A DNA stretch of 64,000 nucleotides from assembly GCF_030582395.1 (NCBI RefSeq), contig NZ_CP104381.1:2790001-2854000 (forward strand). Direction: 5' to 3'. The translations under genes and the position numbers were made by a program. The notes beneath the pieces are model-generated. The model worked only from the letters and a program-made list of their open reading frames with translations, searched no databases and was not told the DNA's origin. Of this stretch, positions 56,443 to 64,000 are shown in pieces; the first letter of the stretch is position 1, and each line of letters starts with the position of its first letter. The DNA is from Ralstonia pickettii (GTDB lineage: Bacteria; Pseudomonadota; Gammaproteobacteria; Burkholderiales; Burkholderiaceae).

Positions 56443-57750
56443 ATGCAGTTGCTGACGCTCGGAATCAACCACCACACTGCGCCGCTTTCTCTGCGCGAGA
56501 AGGTGGCGTTTCCGCTCGAGCAGCTCAAGCCCGCGCTGGGCACGCTGCGCCAGCATTTGCCGCACCTCCGAAGCACGGCAGAAGCCGCCATTCTCTCCAC
56601 CTGCAATCGCACCGAAATCTACTGCGCCACCGACGGCAACCTGCCCGAGCAGACAGCGCACGAGCATGCGATTCGCTGGTTGGCACAGCACCACAACATC
56701 GACCCCGGCGAACTTGCGCCCCATGTGTATTCGCTCGGCCAGTCGCTGGCGGTACGCCACGCGTTTCGCGTGGCCAGCGGGCTCGATTCGATGGTGCTGG
56801 GTGAAACGCAGATCCTCGGGCAGATGAAAGACGCCGTGCGCACCGCCACCGAGGCGGGCGCCCTGGGCACGTACCTGAATCAGCTGTTCCAGCGCACCTT
56901 TGCCGTGGCCAAGGAAGTGCGCGGCACGACGGAGATCGGCGCGCATTCCGTGTCGATGGCCGCCGCCGCCGTGCGCCTGGCGCAACGCATCTTCGAATCG
57001 ATTGCGGACCAGCGCGTCCTGTTCATTGGCGCCGGCGAGATGATCGAGCTGTGCGCCACCCACTTCGCCGCGCAGACGCCACGCGAAGTGGTGATCGCCA
57101 ACCGCACGCTGGAACGCGGCGAGAAGCTGGCCGAATCGCTGTCGAACCAGGGCTTGAACGCCCGCGCCGTGCGTCTGGCCGAACTGCCGACCAAGCTTGC
57201 CGAGTTCGACATCGTTGTCTCGTGCACCGCCAGCACGCTGCCCATCATCGGCCTGGGCGCCGTTGAGCGCGCCATCAAGCAGCGCCGCCACCGCCCGATG
57301 TTCATGGTCGACCTGGCGGTGCCGCGCGACATCGAACCCGAAGTCGCACGTCTGTCCGACGTGTTCCTCTACACCGTGGACGACCTGGGCGCCATCGTGC
57401 GCGAAGGCAACGCGCTGCGGCAGGCCGCCGTGGCGCAGGCCGAGGCCATCATCGAAACGCGCGTGCTGAACTTCATGCACTGGCTCGATGCGCGCAGCGT
57501 GGTGCCGATCATCCGAGATCTGCACGCGCAGGCTGAAACGCTGCGCCAAGGTGAACTGGAACGCGCTCAGCGCATGCTCGCGCGTGGCGACGATCCGGCG
57601 CTGGTGCTCGAAGCGCTGTCGCAGGCGCTCACCAAGAAATTCCTCCACGGCCCGACGCATGCCCTGAACCATGCGCAGGGCGAAGGCCGCGAACAGCTCA
57701 TCGACCTGTTGCCGGCGTTGTTCCGCCAGTCCAGCCACTCCGAGCGCTAG
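56443..57750 (+). CDS. hemA: Glutamyl-tRNA reductase
   Basis: The enzyme reduces glutamyl-tRNA to glutamate-1-semialdehyde, the first step of heme synthesis by the C5 route. The 435-residue protein has [20 protein letters not shown], the catalytic Cys54 in [29 protein letters not shown], the NADPH-binding [29 protein letters not shown] and the C-terminal dimerization helices ([20 protein letters not shown]). The family N-terminus fixes the start at 56443. prfA follows after about 100 bases, the common hemA-prfA-prmC order. Confidence 0.96.
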   Translation: MQLLTLGINHHTAPLSLREKVAFPLEQLKPALGTLRQHLPHLRSTAEAAILSTCNRTEIYCATDGNLPEQTAHEHAIRWLAQHHNIDPGELAPHVYSLGQSLAVRHAFRVASGLDSMVLGETQILGQMKDAVRTATEAGALGTYLNQLFQRTFAVAKEVRGTTEIGAHSVSMAAAAVRLAQRIFESIADQRVLFIGAGEMIELCATHFAAQTPREVVIANRTLERGEKLAESLSNQGLNARAVRLAELPTKLAEFDIVVSCTASTLPIIGLGAVERAIKQRRHRPMFMVDLAVPRDIEPEVARLSDVFLYTVDDLGAIVREGNALRQAAVAQAEAIIETRVLNFMHWLDARSVVPIIRDLHAQAETLRQGELERAQRMLARGDDPALVLEALSQALTKKFLHGPTHALNHAQGEGREQLIDLLPALFRQSSHSER

Positions 57751-57858
57751 CGGCCAGCGCTTCGCTCGCGCGCCGCCCGCTTTCACTCCGGCACGCAACC
57801 TCTGGCGCGGTATCATGCGCCGCCTTCGCTTCCAGCGTTTCCCTCCGCGACTGCCCGA

Positions 57859-58941
57859 ATGAAGCCCAGCATGCTGTCCAAGCTCGACCAACTGGCCGAG
57901 CGCATCGTCGAAATCAACGCGCTGCTTGCGCGTGAAGACGCCACCGCCAACCTCGACCAATACCGCAAGCTCACGCGCGAACATGCCGAGCTGGAGCCGG
58001 TGGTCGCGCAATTTGCCGCATGGAAGCAGGCGGAGGAAGACATCACCACCGCGCAGGAGTTAGCGGCCGATCCTGACATGAAGGCGTTTGCCGAAGACGA
58101 ACTGCGCGCCGCGCGTGAGCGCATGGAGTCTCTCGAAGGCGAGCTGCAACGCCTGCTGCTTCCGAAAGACCCGAACGACCATCGCAACATCTTCGTGGAA
58201 ATCCGTGCCGGTACTGGCGGCGATGAGTCCGCGCTCTTTGCCGGCGACCTGCTGCGGATGTACACACGCTACGCCGAACGGCAGCGCTGGCAGGTGGAGA
58301 TCGTCAGCGAATCGGCGTCGGACCTGGGCGGCTACAAGGAAGTGATCGCGCGGCTGGTGGGCGAAGGTGCGTACTCGCGCCTGAAGTTCGAATCGGGCGG
58401 CCACCGCGTGCAGCGCGTGCCGGCCACGGAGGCACAGGGGCGCATCCACACGTCAGCCTGCACCGTGGCGATCATGCCCGAGGCCGACGCGCTGGCCGAG
58501 ATCCAAATCAACCCGGCGGATTTGCGCATTGACACGTTCCGCGCGTCCGGCGCGGGTGGCCAGCACATCAACAAGACGGATTCGGCCGTGCGCATCACCC
58601 ACCTGCCGACCGGCCTGGTGGTGGAGTGCCAGGACGACCGCAGCCAGCACCGCAACAAGGACCGCGCCATGCAAGTCCTGGCTGCGCGCCTGAAGGACCG
58701 CCAGGAGCGCGAGGCGCAAGCCAAGGAAGCCAGCGCACGCAAGAGCCTGATCGGCTCGGGCGACCGCTCCGACCGCATCCGCACGTACAACTTCCCGCAG
58801 GGGCGCGTGACGGATCACCGCATCAACCTGACGCTGTACAAGATCGACGCGATCATGGATGGCGACCTCGACGAACTCGTCGGCGCATTGGCGGCCGAGC
58901 ACCAAGCCGAGCAGCTTGCGGCGCTGGGTGACGACGCCTGA
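57859..58941 (+). CDS. prfA: Peptide chain release factor 1
   Basis: RF1 recognises UAA and UAG stop codons and hydrolyses peptidyl-tRNA. The 360-residue protein has the codon-reading motif PAT in [18 protein letters not shown] and the GGQ at 233-235 ([19 protein letters not shown]), the same numbers as E. coli RF1, plus the basic [16 protein letters not shown] region. The GGQ glutamine is methylated by PrmC, coded 0.65 kb downstream. The start at 57859 gives the E. coli length; a second Met four residues on is possible. Confidence 0.97.
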   Translation: MKPSMLSKLDQLAERIVEINALLAREDATANLDQYRKLTREHAELEPVVAQFAAWKQAEEDITTAQELAADPDMKAFAEDELRAARERMESLEGELQRLLLPKDPNDHRNIFVEIRAGTGGDESALFAGDLLRMYTRYAERQRWQVEIVSESASDLGGYKEVIARLVGEGAYSRLKFESGGHRVQRVPATEAQGRIHTSACTVAIMPEADALAEIQINPADLRIDTFRASGAGGQHINKTDSAVRITHLPTGLVVECQDDRSQHRNKDRAMQVLAARLKDRQEREAQAKEASARKSLIGSGDRSDRIRTYNFPQGRVTDHRINLTLYKIDAIMDGDLDELVGALAAEHQAEQLAALGDDA

Positions 58942-59124
58942 CTCTCTCAATCGTTAAAAAGGCGCGCGCTTAGTAACATCCGCTTGCGTTTGATACAGCT
59001 TTGCGCGATGGCGGCCCGGCCTCGCGTTCCTATAATCGAACTCGATCACGCCGAGTGCGTCGCCGGTCGCATCGGGGGCGCACTCACCAACAAGCGCGGC
59101 AACATCACGATTAGGAGAATCGCA

Positions 59125-59493
59125 ATGCGTAACCAACTGCTGGCCATCACTGTCGCTACCACCCTCGCACTCGGCTTGGCCGCCTGCGGCAAGAAAGACG
59201 ACGCCACCGACCAGGCCGCGAAGAGCGCAATGGAACAATCGAAAGACGCCGCGAAGCAAGCGCTCGACAATGCCGGCACCGCCGTGAGCAAGGCCGCGGA
59301 CGCTGCCAAGGTGGAACTCTCGCAAGCGGCTTCAGATGCGCAGGTCTCCGCTTCGGGCGCGCTGGCGCAGGCCAAGGAAGCTGCCAAGACCGCAGCCGAC
59401 AAGACGGCCGATGCCGCCAAGGTTGCTGCAGACAAAACCGCTGACGCCACCAAGGAAGCAGCCAACAAGGTCAAGGACGCAACCAAGCAATAA
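59125..59493 (+). CDS. Ala/Lys-rich lipoprotein with LEA-like 11-residue repeats
   Basis: A 122-residue lipoprotein: signal peptide MRNQLLAITVATTLALGLAA with lipidated Cys21 (LAACGKK). The mature protein is almost only Ala, Lys, Asp, Thr, Ser, Gln and Glu and predicts as one long amphipathic helix. Its C-terminus has three exact 11-residue periods at 89-99, 100-110 and 111-121 (TAADKTADAAK, VAADKTADATK, EAANKVKDATK), as in group-3 LEA and apolipoprotein-like proteins. AGGAGA precedes the ATG. A role in envelope or desiccation stress is inference. It sits between prfA and prmC with its own terminator. Confidence 0.75.
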   Translation: MRNQLLAITVATTLALGLAACGKKDDATDQAAKSAMEQSKDAAKQALDNAGTAVSKAADAAKVELSQAASDAQVSASGALAQAKEAAKTAADKTADAAKVAADKTADATKEAANKVKDATKQ

Positions 59494-59522
59494 GCGCTGC
59501 TTAACCGCACCGACCCGCTCGC

Positions 59523-59558
59523 GGGCCCGCGCCACATCGGCCGGGCCCGTGTTATTTT
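59523..59558 (+). terminator. Rho-independent terminator after the LEA-like lipoprotein gene
   Basis: GGGCCCG (59523-59529) pairs with CGGGCCC (59542-59548) around a 12-base loop and is followed by GTGTTATTTT. Confidence 0.75.
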
Positions 59559-59590
59559 GTGCGCCCGATCTTCGCTGCTGGTCTGTTGCC

Positions 59591-60493
59591 GTGTCGTCTT
59601 CCCCCGTCATTCCGCCCGAAAACCTGGCTCGCGTGTCCGACGCGCTGACGGCGCTGGCACGCGCCGGCTTGCCTGCGCTTGAAGCGCGCATGCTGGTTTC
59701 GCATGTGACGGGCCTGTCGCGTGTGCAACTCATCACGCAAGACACGTGCGCCATCGCCGTACCTGTTCGCATGCAAATCAGCGAACTGGCGGCGCGCCGC
59801 CTGGCGGGAGAGCCGATGGCCTATCTGCTGGGCGAACGTGAATTCTTCGGCCGCACGTTCAAAGTGACGCCCGCCGTGCTGATTCCGCGCCCCGACACCG
59901 AATTGCTGGTGGAGCAGGCGCTGGACCGCCTTGAAGAACGCGATGCACCCGCCGTGCTCGACATGGGCACGGGCAGCGGCATCATCGCCATCACCATTGC
60001 GCTGGCGCGGCGCGACGCGCGCGTGTGGGCCACCGACGCCTCCGCCGATGCGCTGGCCGTGGCGATCGACAACGCCAAGGCGCTCGGTGCCACCAACGTC
60101 CAGGCTGTGCTGGGCGACTGGTACGGCGCGCTGGCCGGAACCGATGCGCCACCCGCCTTCAACCTGATCGTCAGCAACCCGCCGTACATCGCCGCCACCG
60201 ACGTGCACCTCCACCAGGGCGACCTGCGTTTCGAACCCGCCGGCGCCCTCACCGACCACGACGACGGCCTGCGCCACGTGCGCAGCATCGTCGCAGGGGC
60301 GCCTGCATGGCTGGGCGACGGCGGTTGGCTGCTGCTCGAACACGGCTACGACCAGGGTGAACCGGTGCGGGCGCTGCTGAGCGGCAGGGGCTTCGCCAAC
60401 GTCTTCACCGCACAAGACCTGGCCGGCCACGACCGGTGCAGCGGCGGGCAATGGCCTGATGAAAACGCCGCTGCGCGTTCCTCGCTAAAATAG
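59591..60493 (+). CDS. prmC: Release factor glutamine methyltransferase
   Basis: An S-adenosylmethionine-dependent enzyme that methylates the GGQ glutamine of RF1 and RF2. The 300-residue protein has an N-terminal helical substrate domain, MAYLLGEREFFGRTFKV, VLIPRPDTELLVEQALDRL, the SAM motif VLDMGTGSGIIAITIALARR and the catalytic NPPY in LIVSNPPYIAATD. The GTG start was preferred since no ATG fits the family N-terminus. It lies close to its substrate gene prfA. Confidence 0.94.
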   Translation: MSSSPVIPPENLARVSDALTALARAGLPALEARMLVSHVTGLSRVQLITQDTCAIAVPVRMQISELAARRLAGEPMAYLLGEREFFGRTFKVTPAVLIPRPDTELLVEQALDRLEERDAPAVLDMGTGSGIIAITIALARRDARVWATDASADALAVAIDNAKALGATNVQAVLGDWYGALAGTDAPPAFNLIVSNPPYIAATDVHLHQGDLRFEPAGALTDHDDGLRHVRSIVAGAPAWLGDGGWLLLEHGYDQGEPVRALLSGRGFANVFTAQDLAGHDRCSGGQWPDENAAARSSLK

Positions 60494-60561
60494 TCTGGTT
60501 TTCCAATGTGGACGGCAGCTCTGAAACCCTGCTGCCATCCCTCACCCAATCGAGTCTCCCC

Positions 60562-60873
60562 ATGAGCACCACGCACGAAAAGATCGACCAGATCGTCAAA
60601 GGCCACCCCGTCGTCCTCTTCATGAAAGGCACGGCGCAATTCCCGATGTGCGGTTTCTCGGGCCGCGCCATCCAGATCCTGAAGGCCTGCGGCGTGGACC
60701 GTCCGCACACCGTCAACGTGCTGGAAGACGACGAAATCCGCCAGGGCATCAAGGACTACGCCAACTGGCCGACCATTCCGCAGCTGTATATCAACGGCGA
60801 ATTCATTGGCGGCTCGGACATCATGATGGAGATGTACCAGAGCGGCGAATTGCAGCCGCTGTTGGCAGCCTGA
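60562..60873 (+). CDS. grxD: Monothiol glutaredoxin Grx4 type
   Basis: A 103-residue glutaredoxin that carries or delivers Fe-S clusters. Cys30 is in KGTAQFPMCGFSGRAIQI, the CGFS monothiol motif, preceded by HPVVLFMKG and followed by the cis-Pro WPTIPQLYINGEFIGGSDIM. Size and motifs match GrxD. It is 68 bases after prmC and 19 before ubiX. Confidence 0.97.
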   Translation: MSTTHEKIDQIVKGHPVVLFMKGTAQFPMCGFSGRAIQILKACGVDRPHTVNVLEDDEIRQGIKDYANWPTIPQLYINGEFIGGSDIMMEMYQSGELQPLLAA

Positions 60874-60892
60874 GCCGCGTTCTCATTTCAGC

Positions 60893-61516
60893 GTGACCTC
60901 AACCTCGAACGCAGCGACCCAGACGCCACCTGTGCGCCGCATCATCGTGGCGATCACGGGGGCGTCGGGGGCAATCTACGGCGTGCGGCTGCTGCAGATT
61001 CTGCAGAGCCTGCGTGAGTCAGCGGGGGTGGAATCGCACCTGCTGATGTCGCCCGCAGGGCTGATGAACGTGCAGCACGAGCTGCACATGGCACGCGAAG
61101 AAGTGGAAGCGCTCGCGCACGTCGTGCATAACGTGCGCGACGTCGGCGCGACCATCGCCAGCGGCTCGTTTGCGGCGGAAGCAATGGTGGTGGCGCCCTG
61201 CTCGATGAAGACGCTGGCGGCCGTTGCGCATGGCCTGTCGGACAATCTCATTGCCCGCGCAGCCGACGTCACGCTCAAGGAGCGACGCCGCCTCATCCTG
61301 ATGGTGCGCGAAACGCCGTTGAATCTGGCGCATCTGCGCAACATGACGGCGGTCACGGAGATGGGCGGAATCGTATTTCCACCCGTGCCAGGCTTTTACC
61401 AGCGTCCCAAAACGATCGACGATCTGGTCGACCACACGGTCGGGCGCGTGTTGGATCTGCTCGGCTTGCCCCAGACGTTGGCGCCGGGCTGGCCAGGCTT
61501 GCGTTCAACGGACTAG
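60893..61516 (+). CDS. ubiX: Flavin prenyltransferase UbiX
   Basis: The enzyme attaches dimethylallyl to reduced FMN, making the prenylated cofactor used by UbiD decarboxylase in ubiquinone synthesis. The 207-residue flavoprotein has RRIIVAITGASGAIYGVRLL, GATIASGSFAAEAMVVAPCS with the FMN-binding Ser/Cys, MKTLAAVAHGLSDNLIARAA and FPPVPGFYQRPKTIDDLVDH. I use the GTG at 60893, the only start that gives the short polar N-terminus seen in homologues. ubiD is not in the window. Confidence 0.94.
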   Translation: MTSTSNAATQTPPVRRIIVAITGASGAIYGVRLLQILQSLRESAGVESHLLMSPAGLMNVQHELHMAREEVEALAHVVHNVRDVGATIASGSFAAEAMVVAPCSMKTLAAVAHGLSDNLIARAADVTLKERRRLILMVRETPLNLAHLRNMTAVTEMGGIVFPPVPGFYQRPKTIDDLVDHTVGRVLDLLGLPQTLAPGWPGLRSTD

Positions 61517-61538
61517 GCGCCGATCAGCCGCCCGCCGA

Positions 61539-61709
61539 TCAGCGGTGGTGGTAATTGAAGTACACCGACGGCCCACCCCAATAGCCGCCGTAGTAGGCGG
61601 GATAAGCCGGTGCCGCATAGACCGGCGCAGGCGCCACAGCCACCGGTGCCGGATACACGGCACAACCCCCAAGCGTCGCGGCCAACAAGGCCAGAGCCAC
61701 GATTTTCAT
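61539..61709 (-). CDS. Tyr/Pro/Ala-rich small lipoprotein
   Basis: A 56-residue protein read from the ATG at 61707-61709: signal MKIVALALLAATLGG with lipidated Cys16 (LGGCAVYPAP), then a Pro/Ala/Tyr-rich chain (PVYAAPAYPAYYGGYWGG) ending in YFNYHHR. AAAGGAC provides the ribosome-binding site. A 6-base stem GGCCTC/GAGGCC at 61724-61742 lies just before that site and may shape the mRNA 5' end. Such tiny Tyr/Gly-rich lipoproteins are frequent in Burkholderiales envelopes; function is unknown. Confidence 0.7.
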   Translation of the reverse strand: MKIVALALLAATLGGCAVYPAPVAVAPAPVYAAPAYPAYYGGYWGGPSVYFNYHHR

Positions 61710-61831
61710 GATTAGCGTCCTTTGGCCTCGCCTAGTGAGGCCGTGTGGACGTTATAAGCCGGCGCGGGCGACGTCGGCGTCATGCGGGTGTAAGCGTTGT
61801 AACCGAAGACTACGAGCGTGTGTCCGTAACT

Positions 61832-62572
61832 TTACTGCTTGGGCTTCGACTTGCCCGGGGCTGGCACGGCGATCGCGGCGGGCGCAGATGCAGCCTCACC
61901 GGAGCCTGCAGCCGGTATCGGCGCATTCGGATCGACTTCCGCACGCATCTGGTCCATGACCGCCCCGGCGCGCGGCGCCCAAAGGAATTCCACCGTGCCG
62001 TTCTGCGGCTCTTCGGGAATCGCATACATCGTGATGATGGTCTGATGGCCCGCCCAACGTGCGCGAAGCGAATCAACCGTCTTGCCAGACTTGAGCTTGA
62101 GGGGCGCCTTGCCCTCCTGCGCGGGCTTGCCGTAGCGGTCGGACAGGGCCTGGAAGACGCGCTGCTCGGTATCCACGCCCCGCGTGGGCACGAACATCCC
62201 GGCGATGTTGCCGTCCTGGTCGATCAGCACCACGGCCTGCGGGCCATCCATCAGCTCCGGGCGCGATGCCTGCGGTATCCCGAGCGATCGGGTGCGGCCA
62301 TGCGATTCCAGCGCGTCGGAGCAGTATTCGGCGACGTCCTTGCCGCCATTCGCGCGTACGTCTTCGCACGACGGCAGCTTGCGCAGCGGCTTGCCAAGCG
62401 GAAAGGCATCGAGCAGCACCGCCACGTCGCCAGGGTCGCGCACCGCCTTGGCGGGTGCTGCGGCCTTGGGAGCAGCCTTGGCTGCGGGTGCGGCAAACGC
62501 CACGGGCGCGAGCAACGAGGTCGAGATGGCAAGCGCAGCAGTTGCAGTGGCGCGTCGCGTCCAGCAGGTCAT
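61832..62572 (-). CDS. Secreted protein of unknown function
   Basis: A 246-residue exported protein: signal peptide (MTCWTRRATATAALAISTSL, cleavage near AFA-APA), then an Ala/Pro/Lys-rich linker, a globular region with two Cys (LRKLPSCEDVRANGGKDVAE followed by YCSDALESHG), a strand-rich middle (PQAVVLIDQDGNIAGMFVPT, HQTIITMYAIPEEPQNGTVE) and an Ala/Pro tail ending GKSKPKQ. The Cys pair may form a disulfide. No family recognised. It is transcribed divergently from opgG. Confidence 0.65.
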   Translation of the reverse strand: MTCWTRRATATAALAISTSLLAPVAFAAPAAKAAPKAAAPAKAVRDPGDVAVLLDAFPLGKPLRKLPSCEDVRANGGKDVAEYCSDALESHGRTRSLGIPQASRPELMDGPQAVVLIDQDGNIAGMFVPTRGVDTEQRVFQALSDRYGKPAQEGKAPLKLKSGKTVDSLRARWAGHQTIITMYAIPEEPQNGTVEFLWAPRAGAVMDQMRAEVDPNAPIPAAGSGEAASAPAAIAVPAPGKSKPKQ

Positions 62573-62876
62573 GCGAACTCCAGTGAGAAAAGAGCCGAAA
62601 GTGTGCCACGCGGGAATCCCGGCGCACAGGAAAGGGGGTCTGACTGCCGGCAGGCGGCCCGCGTTCCCGTCAACCGAATGGCTGAGCGCCTCGAAACCGC
62701 CTGGTTACACGCCATTTGACGCGGTTACCAGCCCGATGCGGCCAGAAACATTATCAAAATGTTGCCGGTTTTGATCTCGTAAAGGTACGGCGGGTAAAAT
62801 CTCGGCGGCACAGACGAATGACCGGCAGGACCGAAGCGTCACGTTCCTCGGCCCGCCGCATAGACGCGATCTCATT
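62573..62876. other. Intergenic region between secreted-protein gene and opgG
   Basis: This 304-base divergent region holds the candidate opgG promoter at 62771-62800 and is otherwise without recognisable features. Confidence 0.45.
62771..62800 (+). promoter_or_regulatory. Candidate sigma-70 promoter for opgG
   Basis: TTGATC at 62771-62776, an 18-base spacer and TAAAAT at 62795-62800, 76 bases before the proposed start. Confidence 0.45.
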
Positions 62877-64000
62877 TTGAACATTCCCTCCGCTGTTTCT
62901 TCCCGCACGCCGGGACCCGCTCGCGCGGCACGCACCCGTTCGGTAGCCGGCTATGCGCGGCTCGCCGTCGGCCTGCTGGCGCTGGCTTCGGCGCATGCGG
63001 CGCTGGCCTTCGGTTTCAACGATGTGGCCGCACGCGCCAAGCAACTGGCCGCGAAACCGTACCAAGCGCCCGCCGATACCCTGCCCCGCGAACTGCGTGA
63101 GCTGCGCTACGACCAGTACCGCGAAATCCGCTTCAAGTCTGACCAGGCTTACTGGCGCCGCGACAAGCTGCCGTTCGAACTCGGCTTCTTCCACGAGGGT
63201 TCGTACTACGACCAGCCTGTGAAGATCAACGAGGTGTCACCCGCCGGCGTGCGCGAAATCCGGTTCGATCCACGCCTGTTCGACTACGGCCCGGTCAAGC
63301 TCGATCCGAAACAGGTACAGAAGCTCGGCTTTGCCGGCTTCCGCGTGCACTATCCGATGAACACGCCCAAATACAAGGACGAGGTCATCGTGTTCCTGGG
63401 CGCGTCGTACTTCCGCGGCATCGGCAAGGGGCAGGTCTACGGCCTGTCCGCGCGCGGCCTCGCCATCGACACCGCGCTCAATTCGGGCGAGGAGTTCCCC
63501 CGCTTCACCGATTTCTGGATCGAACGCCCCGCCGCCAACGCCAAGGAGTTGACGATCTACGCGCTGCTGAACTCGCGCCGCGCCACGGGTGCCTACCGCT
63601 TCGTCATCAAGCCGGGCAGCGATACGGCGGTCGACGTGAAGGCGCAGGTGTACATGCGCGAGAACGTGAGCAAGCTGGCCATTGCGCCGCTCACCAGCAT
63701 GTTCTTCTTTGGCGAGAACCAACCGGCGCCTGCGCTGGATTTCCGCCCCGAGGTGCACGACTCCGACGGCCTGTCGGTGCTGTCCGGCACGGGCGAATGG
63801 ATCTGGCGACCGCTGACGAACCCCAAGCGCCTGCTGGTCAGCTCGTTCGGGACGACCAATCCCGGCGGCTTTGGCCTGATGCAGCGTGACCGCGCGTTCT
63901 CGAGCTACCAGGAAATCGGCGACCGCTACGAACTGCGCCCGAGCGCGTGGGTCGAGCCCGTCGGCAAATGGGGTGCAGGTCGCGTGGAGCTTGTGCAGAT
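62877..64000 (+). CDS. opgG: Glucan biosynthesis protein G, cut by the window edge
   Basis: A periplasmic protein needed for the backbone branching and export of osmoregulated periplasmic glucans. The first 374 residues are visible. After a long basic N-terminus the signal ends near SAHAALA; the mature domain starts [20 protein letters not shown] and has [56 protein letters not shown] and [19 protein letters not shown], all typical of MdoG/OpgG. No ATG precedes the signal in frame; the TTG at 62877 is my best start, though the exact codon is uncertain. The 3' part, and any opgH, lie beyond the window. Confidence 0.9.
   Translation, partial: MNIPSAVSSRTPGPARAARTRSVAGYARLAVGLLALASAHAALAFGFNDVAARAKQLAAKPYQAPADTLPRELRELRYDQYREIRFKSDQAYWRRDKLPFELGFFHEGSYYDQPVKINEVSPAGVREIRFDPRLFDYGPVKLDPKQVQKLGFAGFRVHYPMNTPKYKDEVIVFLGASYFRGIGKGQVYGLSARGLAIDTALNSGEEFPRFTDFWIERPAANAKELTIYALLNSRRATGAYRFVIKPGSDTAVDVKAQVYMRENVSKLAIAPLTSMFFFGENQPAPALDFRPEVHDSDGLSVLSGTGEWIWRPLTNPKRLLVSSFGTTNPGGFGLMQRDRAFSSYQEIGDRYELRPSAWVEPVGKWGAGRVELVQ

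Overview
This window looks like the chromosome of a high-GC betaproteobacterium of the genus Ralstonia (Burkholderiales), closest from memory to the R. pickettii group. The reasons are the 16S sequence, the Burkholderiales-type porin, the order rpe-gph-trpEGDC, the ubiquinone genes (coq7, ubiX, a UbiH-type hydroxylase) and the fused fructose PTS protein. I see no prophage, integrase, transposase or CRISPR array. It reads as core chromosome with a few small non-coding oddities.

Layout. 1-10 kb: end of coq7, a porin, an MHS-family transporter, arfB, a hemolysin III-like membrane protein, fadD, a zinc-peptidase-like lipoprotein and an orphan molybdopterin oxidoreductase. 9.8-16.3 kb: a fructose system with a LacI-type regulator divergent from fruB-fruK-fruA, so import, phosphorylation and fructose-1-phosphate kinase are together. 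16.4-20.3 kb: a periplasmic amino-acid-binding protein and two head-to-head M20 hydrolases (argE-like and a hippurate-hydrolase-like amidohydrolase). 20.4-25.9 kb: a complete rRNA operon on the minus strand (16S, tRNA-Ile, tRNA-Ala, 23S, 5S) with promoter, boxA sites and terminator. 26.2-29.9 kb: phenylacetate genes paaF divergent from paaG-paaI-paaK around a strong palindrome, with a 121-base hairpin element between paaI and paaK. 29.9-31.8 kb: mltA, a small membrane protein and apaG. 31.8-39.6 kb: rpe-gph, a short Trp-rich leader ORF with mutually exclusive hairpins, then trpE-trpG-(LprI-like gene)-trpD-trpC-(CYTH phosphatase)-ung, tightly packed. 39.6-39.9 kb: a 21-base tandem repeat array. 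40-47.3 kb: FUSC transporter, M61 peptidase with PDZ domain, AcuI-like reductase, dsbC and a flavin hydroxylase. 47.7-49.3 kb: three small exported proteins (one a lytic transglycosylase) and a FliT-like protein. 49.7-56 kb: ychF, then a three-gene signalling cluster. 56-64 kb: hemA, prfA, an LEA-like lipoprotein, prmC, grxD, ubiX, small exported proteins and the start of opgG.

The most unusual items are (1) a phytochrome-family sensor kinase that keeps the PAS-GAF-PHY-kinase layout but lacks the residues that hold a bilin, followed by a response regulator and a REC-PAS-kinase-REC hybrid; (2) a 28-residue Trp-rich leader ORF with a terminator/antiterminator pair before trpE; (3) the 21-base, at least 14-unit tandem array; (4) the 121-base inverted-repeat element in the paa cluster; and (5) an exported LprI-like protein overlapping trpG inside the trp operon. 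All functional statements are from sequence reading and family knowledge; no database search was run.
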